NCBI GenBank assembly: GCA_039621445.1 | Contig: CP154956.1 | Span: 42,618,437 to 42,682,436, forward strand | Source: Euglena gracilis | Taxonomy: Eukaryota > Euglenida > Euglenophyceae > Euglenales | Direction of reading: 5' to 3' | DNA length: 64,000 nt | Shown: positions 1-11,097 of the stretch, piece by piece | How positions within the stretch are numbered: position 1 is the stretch's first letter | How the letters are laid out: each line of letters opens with the position of its first letter | Made by a program: the position numbers and the translations under genes | The notes under the pieces: model-generated | Databases searched by the model: none | What the model saw: the letters and a program-made list of their open reading frames with translations, nothing else | Told to the model about the DNA's origin: nothing

Positions 1-79
1 AGCGTCTCAAGGGAAAATAAATGCCGAAAAGCTGGTTTATGAGAGGAGAGCTGCCCTCAGGCCTCAGGGAAGGACAAAA

Positions 80-284
80 TTGAGGTCAAAATTAAGGAAT
101 TGAAACACACATTTTTGACGTTTTGGGTGGATGGGCGATGGTCCAATGATGCCAGAAATCCCCCCGAAGTCGACACGTGTATATCAAAACATGGCCATTT
201 TTCGGCAATTTCTCCCTGTGGATTTTTCATTGTTGAATGTGCTGGGACGGGAAGTTTTTGTCCCCCGTTAAGCACCCCCCTGAG
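80..284 (+). mobile_element. Introner-like element, 3' part, upstream of first coiled-coil exon
   Basis: This stretch shares its interior with the bounded element at 27376-27687: both contain GGATGGGCGATGGTCCAA, a spaced GATGCCA, a TCGAC motif and a TGTGCTGGGAC segment in the same order. Its right end (GTTAAG, then CACCCCCCTG) has an AG exactly 10 nt before a terminal CTG, the layout of other elements in this window. The left terminus was not found, so the extent is approximate. It lies in the intron before the exon at 312. Confidence 0.55.
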
Positions 285-311
285 TGACAGCTGACAACCC
301 CCACCCCCCAG

Positions 312-603
312 GCAGCGGCCGGCCCCCGACCTGGAGATGAAGGACCTCACCGTCACGATGGACGAGCGGCTCACCACCACCGTGCAGCTGCAGGAACGCC
401 TGGAGTTCGTGGCGCGGGACGCGGAGGAGCGGCTGCAGCGGCAGGCGCTGGAGGCGCAGGACGGCGCCGCCCGGCTGCGGGCGCTGACCGACTTCCTGAA
501 GGCGCAGCTGGAGGCGAAGGAGCACCGGATGCGGACGCTGGGCCTCATGCTCACCAACCCCTCCCTGCAGCTGGAGGCGGCGCCGGAGATGCCGGCCACC
601 CAG
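312..603 (+). CDS. Coiled-coil gene, exon (copy-unique)
   Basis: GC-rich open stretch after a C-rich tract ending CAG (309-311). It encodes about 97 residues including MKDLTVTMDERLTTTVQLQE and a long Glu/Ala/Leu/Gln/Arg helix with heptad-like leucines (LEFVARDAEERLQRQALEAQ). Coding character stops at CCCAG followed by GCCTCC, so the junction would be a GC donor rather than GT. It is the first of the + strand coiled-coil exons; the true start of the gene lies outside the window or in an unrecognised exon. The protein family is not identifiable; coiled coils are too degenerate to name. Confidence 0.7.
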
Positions 604-1240
604 GCCTCCCCCTCTTGTATTGCTGTTGCTGCATCCTCCTGTCTTGTCTTGTCTCCGTTTCAACCTCGTTATGCTAAAAGCACCAGAAGCATGGTGTTTC
701 AAAGTGCACAAGGACCCAAGATGCGCTCGCACACTGCTCCTAATTCCACCATTATCGCAGCTGCGCCGACTCATTCATGATCCAAGTGGGAAAAATGTAA
801 TTTGGCTTCAAATCAGGGCCCCTGGTTAATCTCATTTCACCGATTCCCAATTTCACGTACTGTTTGGCAAAAAGAAAGTATTTAATTAAACAATTGGCGG
901 GTATTCCATCAGAATCAATGACTGCAACGTTGTCGATGTTATCATCCGCCCCTTGACATTACCCCCCCCCCTGGATGAGCCCTGCAAAAGAATCCCCCGG
1001 CTCTTTTGGTGCCTCTCTGGGGGAAGAACTCCTGCGGCTCTCGCTGCTGGTCCCTCGTGTGTCGGAGGTGCATGGCATCCAGACCCAGGCCGGCATGAGA
1101 GAGCCCTTGCAACCAATTGCTTCTTTTCAGTGTGTCCTTTTGCGGGATGTTCACCACCGATGCCGTTTCTTGTGTTGGTGTTTTTTGTGTTGCACCACGC
1201 CAGGAACCCTTTGAGACACCCAAATTGTACTGACAGCCAG
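604..1240 (+). other. Intron between coiled-coil exons
   Basis: AT-richer sequence with no sustained coding character; short open frames here lack the coiled-coil composition of the flanking exons. It ends TGACAGCCAG at 1231-1240, a plausible 3' splice site. No inverted termini or repeat was recognised. Confidence 0.5.
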
Positions 1241-1590
1241 GACGGCATCTGCCTCCTCCTGGGGAACATTGACCCCGTCCCGCCCCAAGCCGCCCTGCCC
1301 GCCAACCTCATCCGGCAGCACGCGCTGCAGTCCTCCCAGCGGCTGGACGGGCTGGCAGAGCAGCTGCGGCAGGTCACCGCCACCATGGACTTCCAGGAGG
1401 CGGACATCGCCCTGCTGACGCAGCGCAACGCGGAGCTCGAGGCGCGGCTGAAGGGCGCGCGGGCGGCGCACGAAGAGGAGGGCGCGGCGCAGCGGGCCGC
1501 CGCGGCACGCCTGGAGCTCGCTCTGCAGGCCATGACGGCGGAGCGGGACCAGTGCTCCGCCGCGGTGCGGGAAGTGACGGCGAAGTGGGA
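1241..1590 (+). CDS. Coiled-coil gene, exon
   Basis: Open after CAG at 1238-1240. It encodes DGICLLLGNIDPVPPQAALP followed by about 85 residues of coiled coil (for example LDGLAEQLRQVTATMDFQEA, LLTQRNAELEARLKGARAAH). The 3' boundary is uncertain: coding character fades near GCGAAGTGGGAG, where a GT (GAA, then GTGGGA) is the simplest donor. Same strand and composition as its neighbours; inferred to be part of the same transcript. Confidence 0.7.
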
Positions 1591-1796
1591 GAGTTCCCGG
1601 CCGGGCTGCGTGGCGAGAAACGTGTCCCATCGGCCCCCTCTCCCGGGATCGGGTTGGCGGAGTTCACCGACACCTGGCATGACCCTCAAATATGCGCCAC
1701 CTGTGAGGTTGGCGTATGATCACCATCGGCTGGTGATCCCATCAGAGGTGGGCATTGGGACAGTCCGGGATGCTGGCTGGCAGCGCAGCTCGATAG

Positions 1797-1951
1797 TGGC
1801 ACGCGCTGGAGGACGCCCAGCGGCAGGTGGCAGACCAGGGGCGGCAGCTGACGCTGCTGGAGGAGGAGCTGCGGTCGAAGGGGGATCAGCTGGAGCGGGA
1901 GCGGCAGGCAGCACGGGCGGCTCAGGTCCGGGCGGCGGATGCAGAGGGCAG
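1797..1951 (+). CDS. Coiled-coil gene, exon
   Basis: About 50 residues of coiled coil (LTLLEEELRSKGDQLERERQ, AARAAQVRAADAEG). The 5' side has GATAG at 1792-1796. The 3' side reads GGGCAG followed by GCCACT, again an AG|GC junction. It is separated from the preceding exon by about 200 nt of intron. Confidence 0.65.
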
Positions 1952-2257
1952 GCCACTTTTGAAGGAAGGTAGCACCCCGGGGGGTGGGTGGGTGCTATGG
2001 GCAGGCAGGGAGGTAGGGCACTTTCGACCCCCCCTGGAGAGGGTCGGATTTTGGGATGGGCAGTACAATAGCACCCCCCCCCCGGCTCCGAAGGCGCCGT
2101 GGGCCCGAAAGTGGCCATTTTGAAAGGAAATTTGTTGGTTCGGCAGGCACCAGGGCCCAAAACCGACCCCTCCGGGGGTGTGCCTGCTCTAGGCAGGCAC
2201 CCCACAGCACAAGGCACCCTCCGGGTTGGTGAAAAAAATGGCCTGGGGGCGGGGCAG

Positions 2258-2332
2258 ACGGACGCCTTGCGGCGGGAGCGGGGCGACCTGCAGCAGCGCA
2301 GCCTGGCGCTGACCACCAGCCTGGATGAGCAG
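2258..2332 (+). CDS. Coiled-coil gene, short exon
   Basis: Twenty-five residues (TDALRRERGDLQQRSLALTT SLDEQ) between a CAG acceptor at 2255-2257 and an AG|GC donor (GAGCAG, then GCCAGT). The short length makes it less certain, but composition and frame fit the series. Confidence 0.55.
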
Positions 2333-2572
2333 GCCAGTGTGGCGCCTCCTCCTCCAGTTGGCCCAACCCCCAATGGCCAGCGCCGCACCTTGAGGACCCA
2401 TCCACTGCACACACGCTTTGCACTGGTGCCAGACCCGCCGAACCCCCAGCAACCCAGACTCCTGCCTCGATTTCTCCTCGGTCCTCGCGTCTCATGCTTT
2501 AACTTCTCAGATAGAAAGGTACAGACAATGGCTTTCATCGCACCGCACTGCCGCCCGAAATTTGCTACCCAG

Positions 2573-2898
2573 CAGCAACAGCGCCTGGCGGAGCAGCTGC
2601 GGCGGGAGCTGGCGGACGCCCAGGCGAGGGACCGGGAGCTGGCGCTGGCGCTGGAGGCGAGCGCGGCGGAGCGGGGCACGGCGGAGGCGCAGGGCCAGGC
2701 GCTGGCGCGGGAGGTGAAGGCGCTGACGGCGGAGCTGCAGGGGCGGGGCGAGCTGCTGGAGGCGGAGCGGCGGGCGACCAAGGCGGCGGTGCAACGCGGG
2801 GCGGAGCTGGAGGCGCAGGCGGAGCAGCTGCGGCGGGAGCGGGCGGACCTGCAGGAGCAGTGCACACTGCTGAAGCGGTCGGTGGAGGATTTGACCAG
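2573..2898 (+). CDS. Coiled-coil gene, repeated exon copy 1
   Basis: First of four near-identical copies of one exon. The shared block (about 310 nt, here 2579-2889) encodes about 103 residues: QRLAEQLRRELADAQARDRE, an Ala/Glu-rich middle, AEQLRRERADLQEQCTLLKR and SVE. Heptad spacing of Leu/Ala predicts one uninterrupted helix. This copy has its own 5' context (TACCCAGCAGCAA) and ends GACCAG followed by GCAACT, close to the known GC-AG donor consensus GCAAGT. Identity with the other copies at synonymous sites shows very recent duplication or gene conversion. Confidence 0.75.
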
Positions 2899-3274
2899 GC
2901 AACTGTTTAATTATTTTGTTTCGTTGATGCTTCAAAAGTGCCTGGGCACTTGGCCAAGGCACTTCTGGCGCCAAAGGCGCCGGAAGCCCAGAAAGGCCAT
3001 TTTTGGGAACTTTTTGGCCCACGACCAGGCAGGCATTATCCCCCGGGGAGGGGGGACAGTTCTTTGTGAAAGCGTTTTTTTTTGTGCGAACTCTCCCTCT
3101 GACTAGAGCTACACAAACAAAATACAATACCTAAAATAATGCAAATAAACGCAATACAAATAACAACAGAAATGCAGAAAATGTATGCAGGTTAACGGCA
3201 CGATTGAAGGATAGTCAACACAAAGTGACTTATCGTCTAAAAACTCCAATTATTTTTTTTAAAACAGAATCCTA

Positions 3275-3595
3275 TTGATTCCAGAATGGCGACCATTCCT
3301 TCATCCCACCTTGGTGGCAGGGTTTGGTAACCCCACCTCCCACGTCCTGTATTTCCAAGGGCGTCGTTTTTTTAGGCCGGAGAAAAAGAGGTTGGGCAGG
3401 TGGTTTTGGCCCGGGGAAAGTCCCCCCCCCCCCGGGAGTCACTGAGTGAATTTTTTTTTGGACATAGAAACACCCTTTATTTGTAGACGTATCCACCACA
3501 GTGAGAGAATGAAGATCCATCCAATTTCTCGGATAATTGGATTGAACACCCTGAAGCACGTTTCCAAATTTTTTGTCATCAAATTTTTTTCATTG

Positions 3596-3631
<36 letters not shown>

Positions 3632-3692
3632 ACGTCAGCGAGAATTCCCCTCCTTTTGCACAATGCATTTCTTTTCAATTCAATTTCACGAG
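3275..3692 (+). other. Intron with (GT)n microsatellite
   Basis: Non-coding sequence between repeated-exon copies 1 and 2, including C-run and T-run tracts and an uninterrupted (GT)n tract at about 3596-3628 just before copy 2. No transposon termini were recognised. Confidence 0.5.
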
Positions 3693-4060
3693 CTTTGCCT
3701 CATGGGGACTCTGCTGACGGAGCGCAGCGGGAAGGAGTCCCAGCGCCTGGCGGAGCAGCTGCGGTGGGAGCTGGCGGACGCCCAGGCGAGGGACCGGGAG
3801 CTGGCGCTGGCGCTGGAGGCGAGCGCGGCGGAGCGGGGCACGGCGGAGGCGCAGGGCCAGGCGCTGGCGCGGGAGGTGAAGGCGCTGACGGCGGAGCTGC
3901 AGGGGCGGGGCGAGCTGCTGGAGGCGGAGCGGCGGGCGACCAAGGCGGCGGTGCAGCGTGGGGCGGAGCTGGAGGCGCAGGCGGAGCAGCTGCGGCGGGA
4001 GCGGGCGGACCTGCAGGAGCAGTGCACACTGCTGAAGCGGTCGGTGGAGGAGCTGGACAG
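3693..4060 (+). CDS. Coiled-coil gene, repeated exon copy 2
   Basis: Second copy of the exon at 2573. It differs by very few bases; one changes LRRE to LRWE. Its 5' part encodes MGTLLTERSGKES before the shared block, an extension shared with copies 3 and 4 but not copy 1. The nearest acceptor is CACGAG at 3687-3692. The 3' end reads GGACAG followed by GCTGGT, another AG|GC. It is open throughout; whether all four copies are spliced into one mRNA cannot be seen from DNA. Confidence 0.7.
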
Positions 4061-4665
4061 GCTGGTTTTGGCCAGGTTCTCATATTCTCATGCTTCGAAG
4101 CGTGCCGTCGTTTAAGAATTGTGACAGAATTTTAAGGATACTGAAGTCTCATGTGAAATTTTTGCTCCTCCCAGCTGTTTTCGAATAGCTTTGATGGTTT
4201 GCTGTCACTCTCTTCTTTTTCCCCCTCCGGTTTTCATTTTTATGCTCTGAAGGCCAGTCAGATCTCCCTTCAGTTCTGTGCCACAGGTGATTTCCAGCCC
4301 TCCCTCTCTGCGTGCGGGTCAATCGATCCCAATCCCATCCTTAGGGACCATGTGCATTTGACAAGGTGCAGAAGCAGAAATGTCTGAAAACACACCCAAT
4401 ATGGATAGTTATGGACTCTGTCTAGAATGGTCAGTTGAAGAGGCCAGAAAGTCATCATTTACTTCCAGCTCTGACACCCAAAAATTTTGCAGGGTTTTTG
4501 GTGCTGATTTTGGGGTCAAAATCCAATCCACCAAGTTAATTTTTAGGTGGGCAATTTATGCCTCCTAAGTCAGTTGAAGTATGTCTGCAGAACACCGTAA
4601 ACACCTCGGTGTAAGTGTTTTTTTTTTCATTTGTAATGACAAAGAAGATGAAGATAGAAGTGGAC
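4061..4665 (+). other. Intron or spacer, possible small exon
   Basis: AT-rich sequence with no recognised coding domain. Just before the element at 4674 a short open segment reads through the target site. With the element removed, it continues as GQARHELVFTRNF and ends at AACTTCAG followed by GTAACC, a canonical donor, so a small exon around 4640-5155 interrupted by that element is plausible. Confidence 0.4.
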
Positions 4666-4673
4666 AGGCACGC

Positions 4674-5119
4674 CAGACCTCCATTTAGTGTGTATCGCCG
4701 AAATTTTTTTTTACGTATCACATGTATCACAGTCTAAAAATTAATGTATGACATACGTATCACCAAAAAAATTTTAATGTATCACATATGTATAACCAAA
4801 ATTTTTTAATGTATCACACATGTATCACCAATTTTTTAAGAAAATTTTACATTTTTACATCAAAAAAATTTCCCCTGTTCTGCTTTTCACCCTTGTTTCC
4901 TTGCCTCTGTGCAGACAAATGGAACATTTTCTTGTGATAATCCTTTGGAGGACAGCTACGCGCTTTGTGCTTCACAACTTTTGTTATGTTTTTCACCAAG
5001 GGAAATTTGTGTATCACGTGCGTATCACCATTTTTTTTTCCAATGTATCACATATCTATCACCAAAAAAAATATTAATGTATCACAGATGCGTTGTGATA
5101 CGCACTAAATGGCGGTCTG
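4674..5119 (+). mobile_element. Introner-like fold-back element, GTATCACATA words
   Basis: The 446-bp element is flanked by a perfect 8-bp direct repeat AGGCACGC (4666-4673 and 5120-5127). Termini are inverted: CAGACCTCCATTTAGTG on the left and CACTAAATGGCGGTCTG on the right (one mismatch). The interior holds about eight variants of GTATCACATATGTATCACC separated by A or T runs. The duplicated site itself contains AG|GC, so GC-AG splicing from the left copy to the AG of the right copy would remove the element precisely and restore the pre-insertion sequence. Splicing is inferred, not shown. Confidence 0.88.
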
Positions 5120-5483
5120 AGGCACGCCACGAGCTGGTCTTCACCAGGAACTTCAGGTAACCTTCCGCTTGCCAAAGGCATTTATGCTCGTTTCATTTAT
5201 GCTTGCACTTTTTTTCAGCTTGTGGAGGGAGGTCCCTCATGTCTCTTGTCCCCCATCTCCCGCGGTGGGCTGCAATTTGAAGGTAGAACAGAGGTGGTCC
5301 ATAAAACAGCCGAATTTTTTCTGTCCAATAATTGTCAGCGAGCAAAAAGCTCCCTATGAAATCACCTGATAATTCTTGCAACACATTACAAGGATGTTGA
5401 AATTAGAGCAATTTTTTTGATTTGTTGAAAGAGGTGAAAAATCTCAAAAAAATTTTGGAGTCCTCAGTGATATACCTATATAA

Positions 5484-5690
5484 CCCCCCCCCCAAAATAC
5501 GACCCGGGTCTTATTTTTGGGTCTGTTGCTGGAAACCTCCAGAGGGGGGTCTTATTTTTTGGGGGTCTTATTTTTGGATTTTTTCTTGACCGACCCAGGG
5601 GTCTTATTTTTGGATTTTTGCTCGATCGGCCCAGGGGGGGGTCTTATTTTGGGGGGATCTTATTTGGGGGGGGGGAAGTTCTGTGTAATG
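5484..5690 (+). repeat. G-rich GGTCTTATTTTTGG word array
   Basis: After a C-run (AACCCCCCCCCC) come at least five copies of GGGTCTTATTTTTGG-like words separated by G-runs, ending in a run of G. It resembles one arm of the fold-back word arrays elsewhere in the window; a matching opposite arm was not found nearby. Confidence 0.55.
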
Positions 5691-5929
5691 TTGAAATTGA
5701 ATACACAAATGCATAAATATTTCAAGCAAGGGAAACCGCTTTGGATTGTCAAGTTGGGGGTTATTTCAAAATGAGGAATCAGTTCAGACTCTCTGCAGTG
5801 AATATTTGAAAGATCACTGTGAGTTGTAGTAGAGGCACCTCTCTTTGGGTTGCCTCCAAACGAGTTGGGGGAAGGGCGGTTACTCATTGCACAGCCAAGG
5901 TGTCCCTTTTGACCCAACCCCCACCCTGT

Positions 5930-6450
5930 ATGTCCAATACCATGACTGAACATGTTCATGGATTCCCGTAAACTTGCTTTCATAAAGCATTTGGTGTTGG
6001 CAGTGCATACTTCCTGGTACACTCTCCAGCAGTGCTGGAACAGGGCACGCTTTGATCATGTCGGTTTGGTGGCAATGGACAGCTTTATCGTGTACCCTGC
6101 AAACACTTGCCGGTGTTGCTTATGGGGCGGTGTGTTGAGCCAAATCACCTTTGCAGGTTTCCGTGAACGTGAAATTGTACAAATCGGAAAACAGAGTCAA
6201 CTGTGGGCATGGAAACCTTGTCAGGGCTGATGTGTCTAGCTGCCACTGACCGGCTGAGGGCACTACAATACGGCAGCCTAACTCCAGGGGGTAGGGGACA
6301 AGGTCTGGGACCCATTCAGGAATGAGAGAGGAATGACAGAGGGGATTTACGGGAATCCGTGAAGAAGTTCGTGTTTACGGCTTTCCGTAAACTTGTTTTA
6401 AAGAGGTTTACAGAAAACTGTAAAGCTCTTCCATCACACAACCTTTTCTA
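5930..6450 (+). repeat. Dispersed palindromic words (TTTACGGnnnTCCGTGAAC type)
   Basis: Short imperfect palindromes recur: ATGGATTCCCGTAAAC, TTTCCGTGAACGTG, TTACGGGAATCCGTGAAG, TTACGGCTTTCCGTAAAC and TTTACAGAAAACTGTAAAG. Nothing coding was recognised in 5700-6700. The pattern is like that of the other word-array elements, but outer termini were not found. Confidence 0.5.
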
Positions 6451-6756
6451 AACGTTCATGGAACCTGTTACGTATCAGCAGCGTGGAATAACCCCAGAAT
6501 TATTTTGGGACACCCTGGGACTCGCAAATTTCCCAAAAATTTCGACATCAAATTGATAAATCGACCCAAATGGAGCAGTTTTTTTTGGGTGGGCAGACAG
6601 CGCGGGCTCGGTCTGTGTCTATAGCAACTGACAGCTTCAGAGAATCAAAAAAGGGATCACATTTGGTCTCAATGGTTGAATCGTTGAAAGTGCGTCCATT
6701 ATTAGAGGCAGTTGGACAGAATTAATAAGTGCACCGAAGAATCCGGCCTGGCCCAG

Positions 6757-7109
6757 ACTGTGATTACGGAGCGCAGTGGGAAGGAGTCCCAGCGCCTGGC
6801 GGAGCAGCTTCGGCGGGAGCTGGCGGACGCCCAGGCGAGGGACCGGGAGCTGGCGCTGGCGCTGGAGGCGAGCGCGGCGGAGCGGGGCACGGCGGAGGCG
6901 CAGGGCCAGGCGCTGGCGCGGGAGGTGAAGGCGCTGACGGCGGAGCTGCAGGGGCGGGGCGAGCTGCTGGAGGCGGAGCGGCGGGCGACCAAGGCGGCGG
7001 TGCAACGCGGGGCGGAGTTGGAGGCGCAGGCGGAGCAGCTGCGGCGGGAGCGGGCGGACCTGCAGGAGCAGTGCACGCTGCTGAAGCGGTCGGTGGAGGA
7101 GCTGGACAG
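6757..7109 (+). CDS. Coiled-coil gene, repeated exon copy 3
   Basis: Third copy of the repeated exon. The acceptor is good (TGGCCCAG at 6749-6756). It encodes TVITERSGKES then the shared coiled-coil block, ending SVEELDR at GGACAG followed by GCTGGC. About 50 bp upstream of the block is also shared with copy 4 (ATTAATAAG, CACCGAA and GAATCC motifs in order), so copies 3 and 4 derive from a duplication that included intron sequence. Confidence 0.75.
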
Positions 7110-7205
7110 GCTGGCGTTGGCAATGTCTGTACTCCCTCCCGGTACCTGACCACTTAACAAGCAGGGGCTCTCAAAAATTATATTTTGCCAATTTCTATGT
7201 CATTG

Positions 7206-7570
7206 TGGTAACCCCCCCAAATAACACCCCCCCGGGGTATTATTTTTTCGCCCAAAGTCCCAGCCCGAGGTATTATTTGGGGGGTAATATATCCCACCAA
7301 AATTTTCGAAAGTTTTCGAAGGCCCGCAGGACCCATAATTTGGGGTCATTTTTTGTACTTTCACATTAAATTTAGAATTTTTGGTCCAGAAAGGTCGATT
7401 TTTTTTGTAATTTGCTGTCAGCAATTGTAGTTTTTGCCTGCATTTTCAGGTTAAAATCCGGGTTGTCAGCCCGAAATTGGGGGGGGGGGTATTAACTCGG
7501 TCGCCGAAGTTGGCCCCCGAGGGGGGGGTATTATTTTGGGGGGGGGGAATAATTTGGGGGGATTTACTGT
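7206..7570 (+). mobile_element. Fold-back element, CCCCAAATAA / GGTATTATTT words
   Basis: The left end reads GTAACCCCCCCAAATAA and the right end is its inverse (AATAATTTGGGGGGATTTAC). Between them are C-run and G-run words with TATTATTT in both orientations and an AT-rich core. It lies in the intron after repeated-exon copy 3. No clear target duplication was found. Confidence 0.6.
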
Positions 7571-8480
7571 GGTGTTGAAACGTTTCCATTTCCATTTTTT
7601 CCTTTGGCCGGGACCCTGTGGCGTGGGTGTTATCTCATCCAGACACAGCTTTGGGGGGGGGGCGGAGTTCTTTGGCAATGTTTTGCCCAATAGGTGCCCA
7701 AGATCAAGGTAATTTTTGGCCAATTTCTGAATTTTGGTGGGCACAGTTTATCTGCCTGGCCCTTTGTGCCAGATCGAAAGTTGGCCCTTCCGCCACTCTG
7801 TTCAGGTTTGAGGCGAACCCTTCTTCACTTTGGCAGTTTGGAGGGGTGTGGTCTGGACCCCCCCCACTTGACCAAGTGCCAAACCGGAATGTTATGAGGG
7901 CTTAGATGGAATACGTGGGGAGATGCATTTCTTTAATGTCCTGCGGTAGGCTGCGGGAGGCTGGGAACTCAAACTGGTTTTTTTTGGTGTTTTTTTATGT
8001 GTCAAAATGAAAGGTTTTTTTTTCAAAGGAGGAGTTTTTTTTTATTCAGTTGAAAATTTCTTCATTTTTCCCCTGGAAAAAAGTTTTGTTATTTTTTTTT
8101 AATTCTCGGCAAACAACTTGCAATTTTTTTTGGACTCAGCGCACTTCCAAGTGACAAATGCATTTTTTTGAAAATTACTGGGCCGCCAAATGAACAGAAT
8201 TGAACGTGCATTGTTCTTCTGTCGCGGTTTTGGACGTTCCATTTGGTGCCCCTCCCCCTGGGACAGGGCTGAACTGGAATCCCTGAAACCCTGTGAGTGG
8301 TGGATGGGGGTGGACCGCCCCCCCCCCCTATCTTCCCTTCCTTTTGTCCAGGGGTACCAGTTTTTTTTTTGATCGTTATCCCTCAGCGTCGAAAGAGTTT
8401 TCCACTTGCAGAGTGCATTGGTGGTGTGGTTTGATCCCCTCACACTCCCACCAGCACTTCCAGTATAGCTGTACAGTCTG
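7571..8480 (+). other. Intronic AT-rich sequence
   Basis: Low-complexity sequence with long T-runs and a few C-runs. Open frames here have no recognised domain and no coiled-coil composition. It ends at the outer terminus of the large element at 8481. Confidence 0.4.
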
Positions 8481-9179
8481 CCCTGGCTTAGGCGGCGCAA
8501 ATTGCCCAATTTTTTTTCAATTTCTGTGCGTTTGAGGTGCGCGGGTTTCCGCTTACGATACCCCACCTGTTTGTACTCAAAATTTTAAGATGGTGGCACC
8601 AGCACAAAAATTTGGGTCGATTTGGGTCCATTTTAAGCATTTTGACAAAGTGGCGATTTTGAAAATTTATGGTCGTTTTATGTGGGGGTTTTGGAAAACA
8701 CCCCCCTGGAACGCCTTGAAATTTTGAAAAACAGAAAACAGCCGGAGAACACCTGGCCACTGGAGCCCCAGTTTTTGGGCGATGCTGTCGGACCCCCCCT
8801 CTGGAGGGGGGGTGACACGTTGCAGGTGAAGAGAAGGCAACCGCCTAAGCAACCCGCCCATTTTTGAACCTCTCATGAGTCCCGAGGTCCAGTGATGGGG
8901 GAGGTGAACAGACAACACTGCCCAAAAGATGCTATAATTTCTGGAAGGGATGTTTTAGGCGGTAAACCGCGCAAAACTTGTTTTTGTGATGAAGAGAGGC
9001 TGCCCTAACGGAGTCGACTGGCCTGGGAATAAAGTTAAAAATGAGGTTAGGCGGTTTACCGCGTAAAGCAGTGATGATTCCGTAACGAGGTGTGCGCTGT
9101 GTGTGCTTGCCCTGGGTGCCCTGATTGGTTTACAAGCTCTCCAGCATTCCCCTCCTCCTGGGCTGTGCACCACGATGTA

Positions 9180-9600
9180 CCTCCCCCCCCCTTGTCTAAG
9201 CACCACCCTTGTCTAAGCACCACCCTTGTCTAAGCACCACCCCCCCGGTTCTTACCCATCTTTTTAAAGGTCATCGTCACGGGGAGGTTTATTTTGTGTG
9301 CATTTTTAAGGGAAATTTCTCAAAAAGTTCGAAATTTCTGCAACTTCTGAGACCTGATTTGGTGAGGTATTGTTGATTTCTGCATCCAAATGTGTGTAAG
9401 TTCAACAGTGGACGTCCAAAATAAGGGGAATTTTTCCTTTTCGGCGCGAAGCGCCGGATTTTTTTTTGAAGTCAAAATTTTTCCCCTTGTCTAAGCACCA
9501 CCCCCCTGGTTCTTACCCATATTTTGGCAAAATAAGCACCCCCCCCCCGGTTCTTACCCATCTTTTCCGGTGCTTAGACAAGGGGGGGGGAGGTATCATT
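9180..9600 (+). mobile_element. Fold-back element, CCCTTGTCTAAGCACCACC words
   Basis: Three tandem CCTTGTCTAAGCACCAC words at 9190-9240 and another near 9484 face the inverse GGTGCTTAGACAAGG at about 9578-9594. GGTTCTTACCCATC also repeats three times. The middle contains a small hairpin, CGGCGCGAAGCGCCG (9443-9457). Nested inside the large element at 8481-15838. Confidence 0.6.
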
Positions 9601-10492
9601 TGGCAGCGCGGGATGACAGTTGGACCAAGGAAGGGATGAGAGGGAGGGGGGCGTGTTTGCCTGTGCTGCTATCCAGAACAGAGGGGTTGGGATTGGCTTG
9701 AACACCATTCTGGCCATCACAAGTTCAAGAACGTTGAGAAGCTTGTGGCCAAGGTGACCTGAAATGGGATGCGATTCGAGTGCATGGTGTCCTTAATTTG
9801 TCAGCGCACAAGTTCCCTGCTGATGACACACCTGGGCCACGAAAAACTGAACATTTTTTCCCACCTGTCAACCCCTGCTGAGAGATACTCAAAAATTTTG
9901 TTTGAGGCGTTGCGGAAACAGAACACAACTTTTTTTGGGAAGTTTTTGTAAGACCGTTTGCAGGCAGATCTCCGCGCACATGAATGCATGAAACGTTAGA
10001 AAGCTTCATGCACAGCTGCCAAGAATGGGTGGGCGTGTTGGATTTTTATTTTGTGTGGTGGATGGTGCTGTGTCGGGGTGGGGTGTCACACACGGTAAAT
10101 GAATGATATGGGTGAGTTGGAGATCTTTAGGCGGAAACCCGCGCAGAAGGGTTTGAAAATGAGAAGCGTTCTAGTTTGTGGATGACATATGGGAGCAGCA
10201 AGTGGGAACGCGCTGAAACCTCTAGAAGTGTGTCATCACGTGAAGTTGTTAATGAATAAATGTGGGGGAGAGGGAGGGTATTTTGAGACGTTGGTGAATG
10301 GTAACAGTGGGCGGTTATCCGCGTACTTCGTTTTCATTTTGCGCGGGTTTCCGCCCAGATGTTGTTTGGCGGAAACCTGCGTGGAGCTTGTTGCTGTCCT
10401 GATGGGTTGTGGTTGTGGTGTTTCGGTGTCCCGAAGTGTCTGTGTCGGTGGTCGGTGTCGGCGGCAGAATGTTTGAAAGTTGGGCAGGACAG

Positions 10493-10640
10493 GTTGAAAG
10501 GAATCTGTGGCTGCTGCGGTGGGACAGCAAGCACCCGAGCAGGCGGAAACCCGCCTGGCATTTGAGCAGGAGGTGGACACCCTCCTCTCCAATGAGGAGG
10601 CGGTGATGTTCCCCCGGGCGAGCGGTGAAGGTGTCGTGTG
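10493..10640 (+). CDS. Possible small exon inside the large element
   Basis: GC-rich open stretch encoding AETRLAFEQEVDTLLSNEEA, ending GGTGAAG followed by GTGTCG (possible GT donor). It contains one of the palindromic words, so it evolved within or was captured by the element. No family recognised. Confidence 0.25.
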
Positions 10641-11097
10641 TAGGGAGAGCAGTGGAACGCATGTGTCAGTTGCCAGGCCAGGTCAGCTGCGGTGGAGGTG
10701 ATATTTTGTTGCTGTCCCGAAAAACAGCCAAAAAGCTGAGGTTCATTTCTCAGGAGGAACAAAAGCACCTAGGGCCCTCCACTTGGAACCCAACGGTGTT
10801 TGTGGTCCAAAATCAGGGTTTGGGGAAGGCAAGATATGGACGGAGAAACGCCTGTTTCAGCAGCTGATGACAGCAATCGAAAAAATTTTGTGGGGTTTTC
10901 GGAAGGAGTCCTCCAAGTTCTGAAAAATTCAAGGCCCTTTTAATTGTCTTTTGAAAGAGTTTCACAGCATTTTTCCTTTGAAAAGCTGCAGTTTTCGCTG
11001 AAATTCAGACAAAATGCCCAAACCACCTGTTTTTTTCTGGCTCTTCTTCCTTCAGGGTCGGCAACATGCCTCCAGAGGAGGCAACCGTGGTCTCCAC

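Noticed and set aside
2565-4083. Proline/alanine-rich and Arg/Ser-rich antisense frames over the coiled-coil exons
   Set aside because: Shadows of GC-rich sense codons; the sense frame alone gives heptads and is preserved across copies.
9769-9951. Possible tyrosine-recombinase tail (THLGHEKLN motif)
   Set aside because: The LGH resemblance is isolated; no Arg or Tyr catalytic residues in proper order and other frames are equally open.
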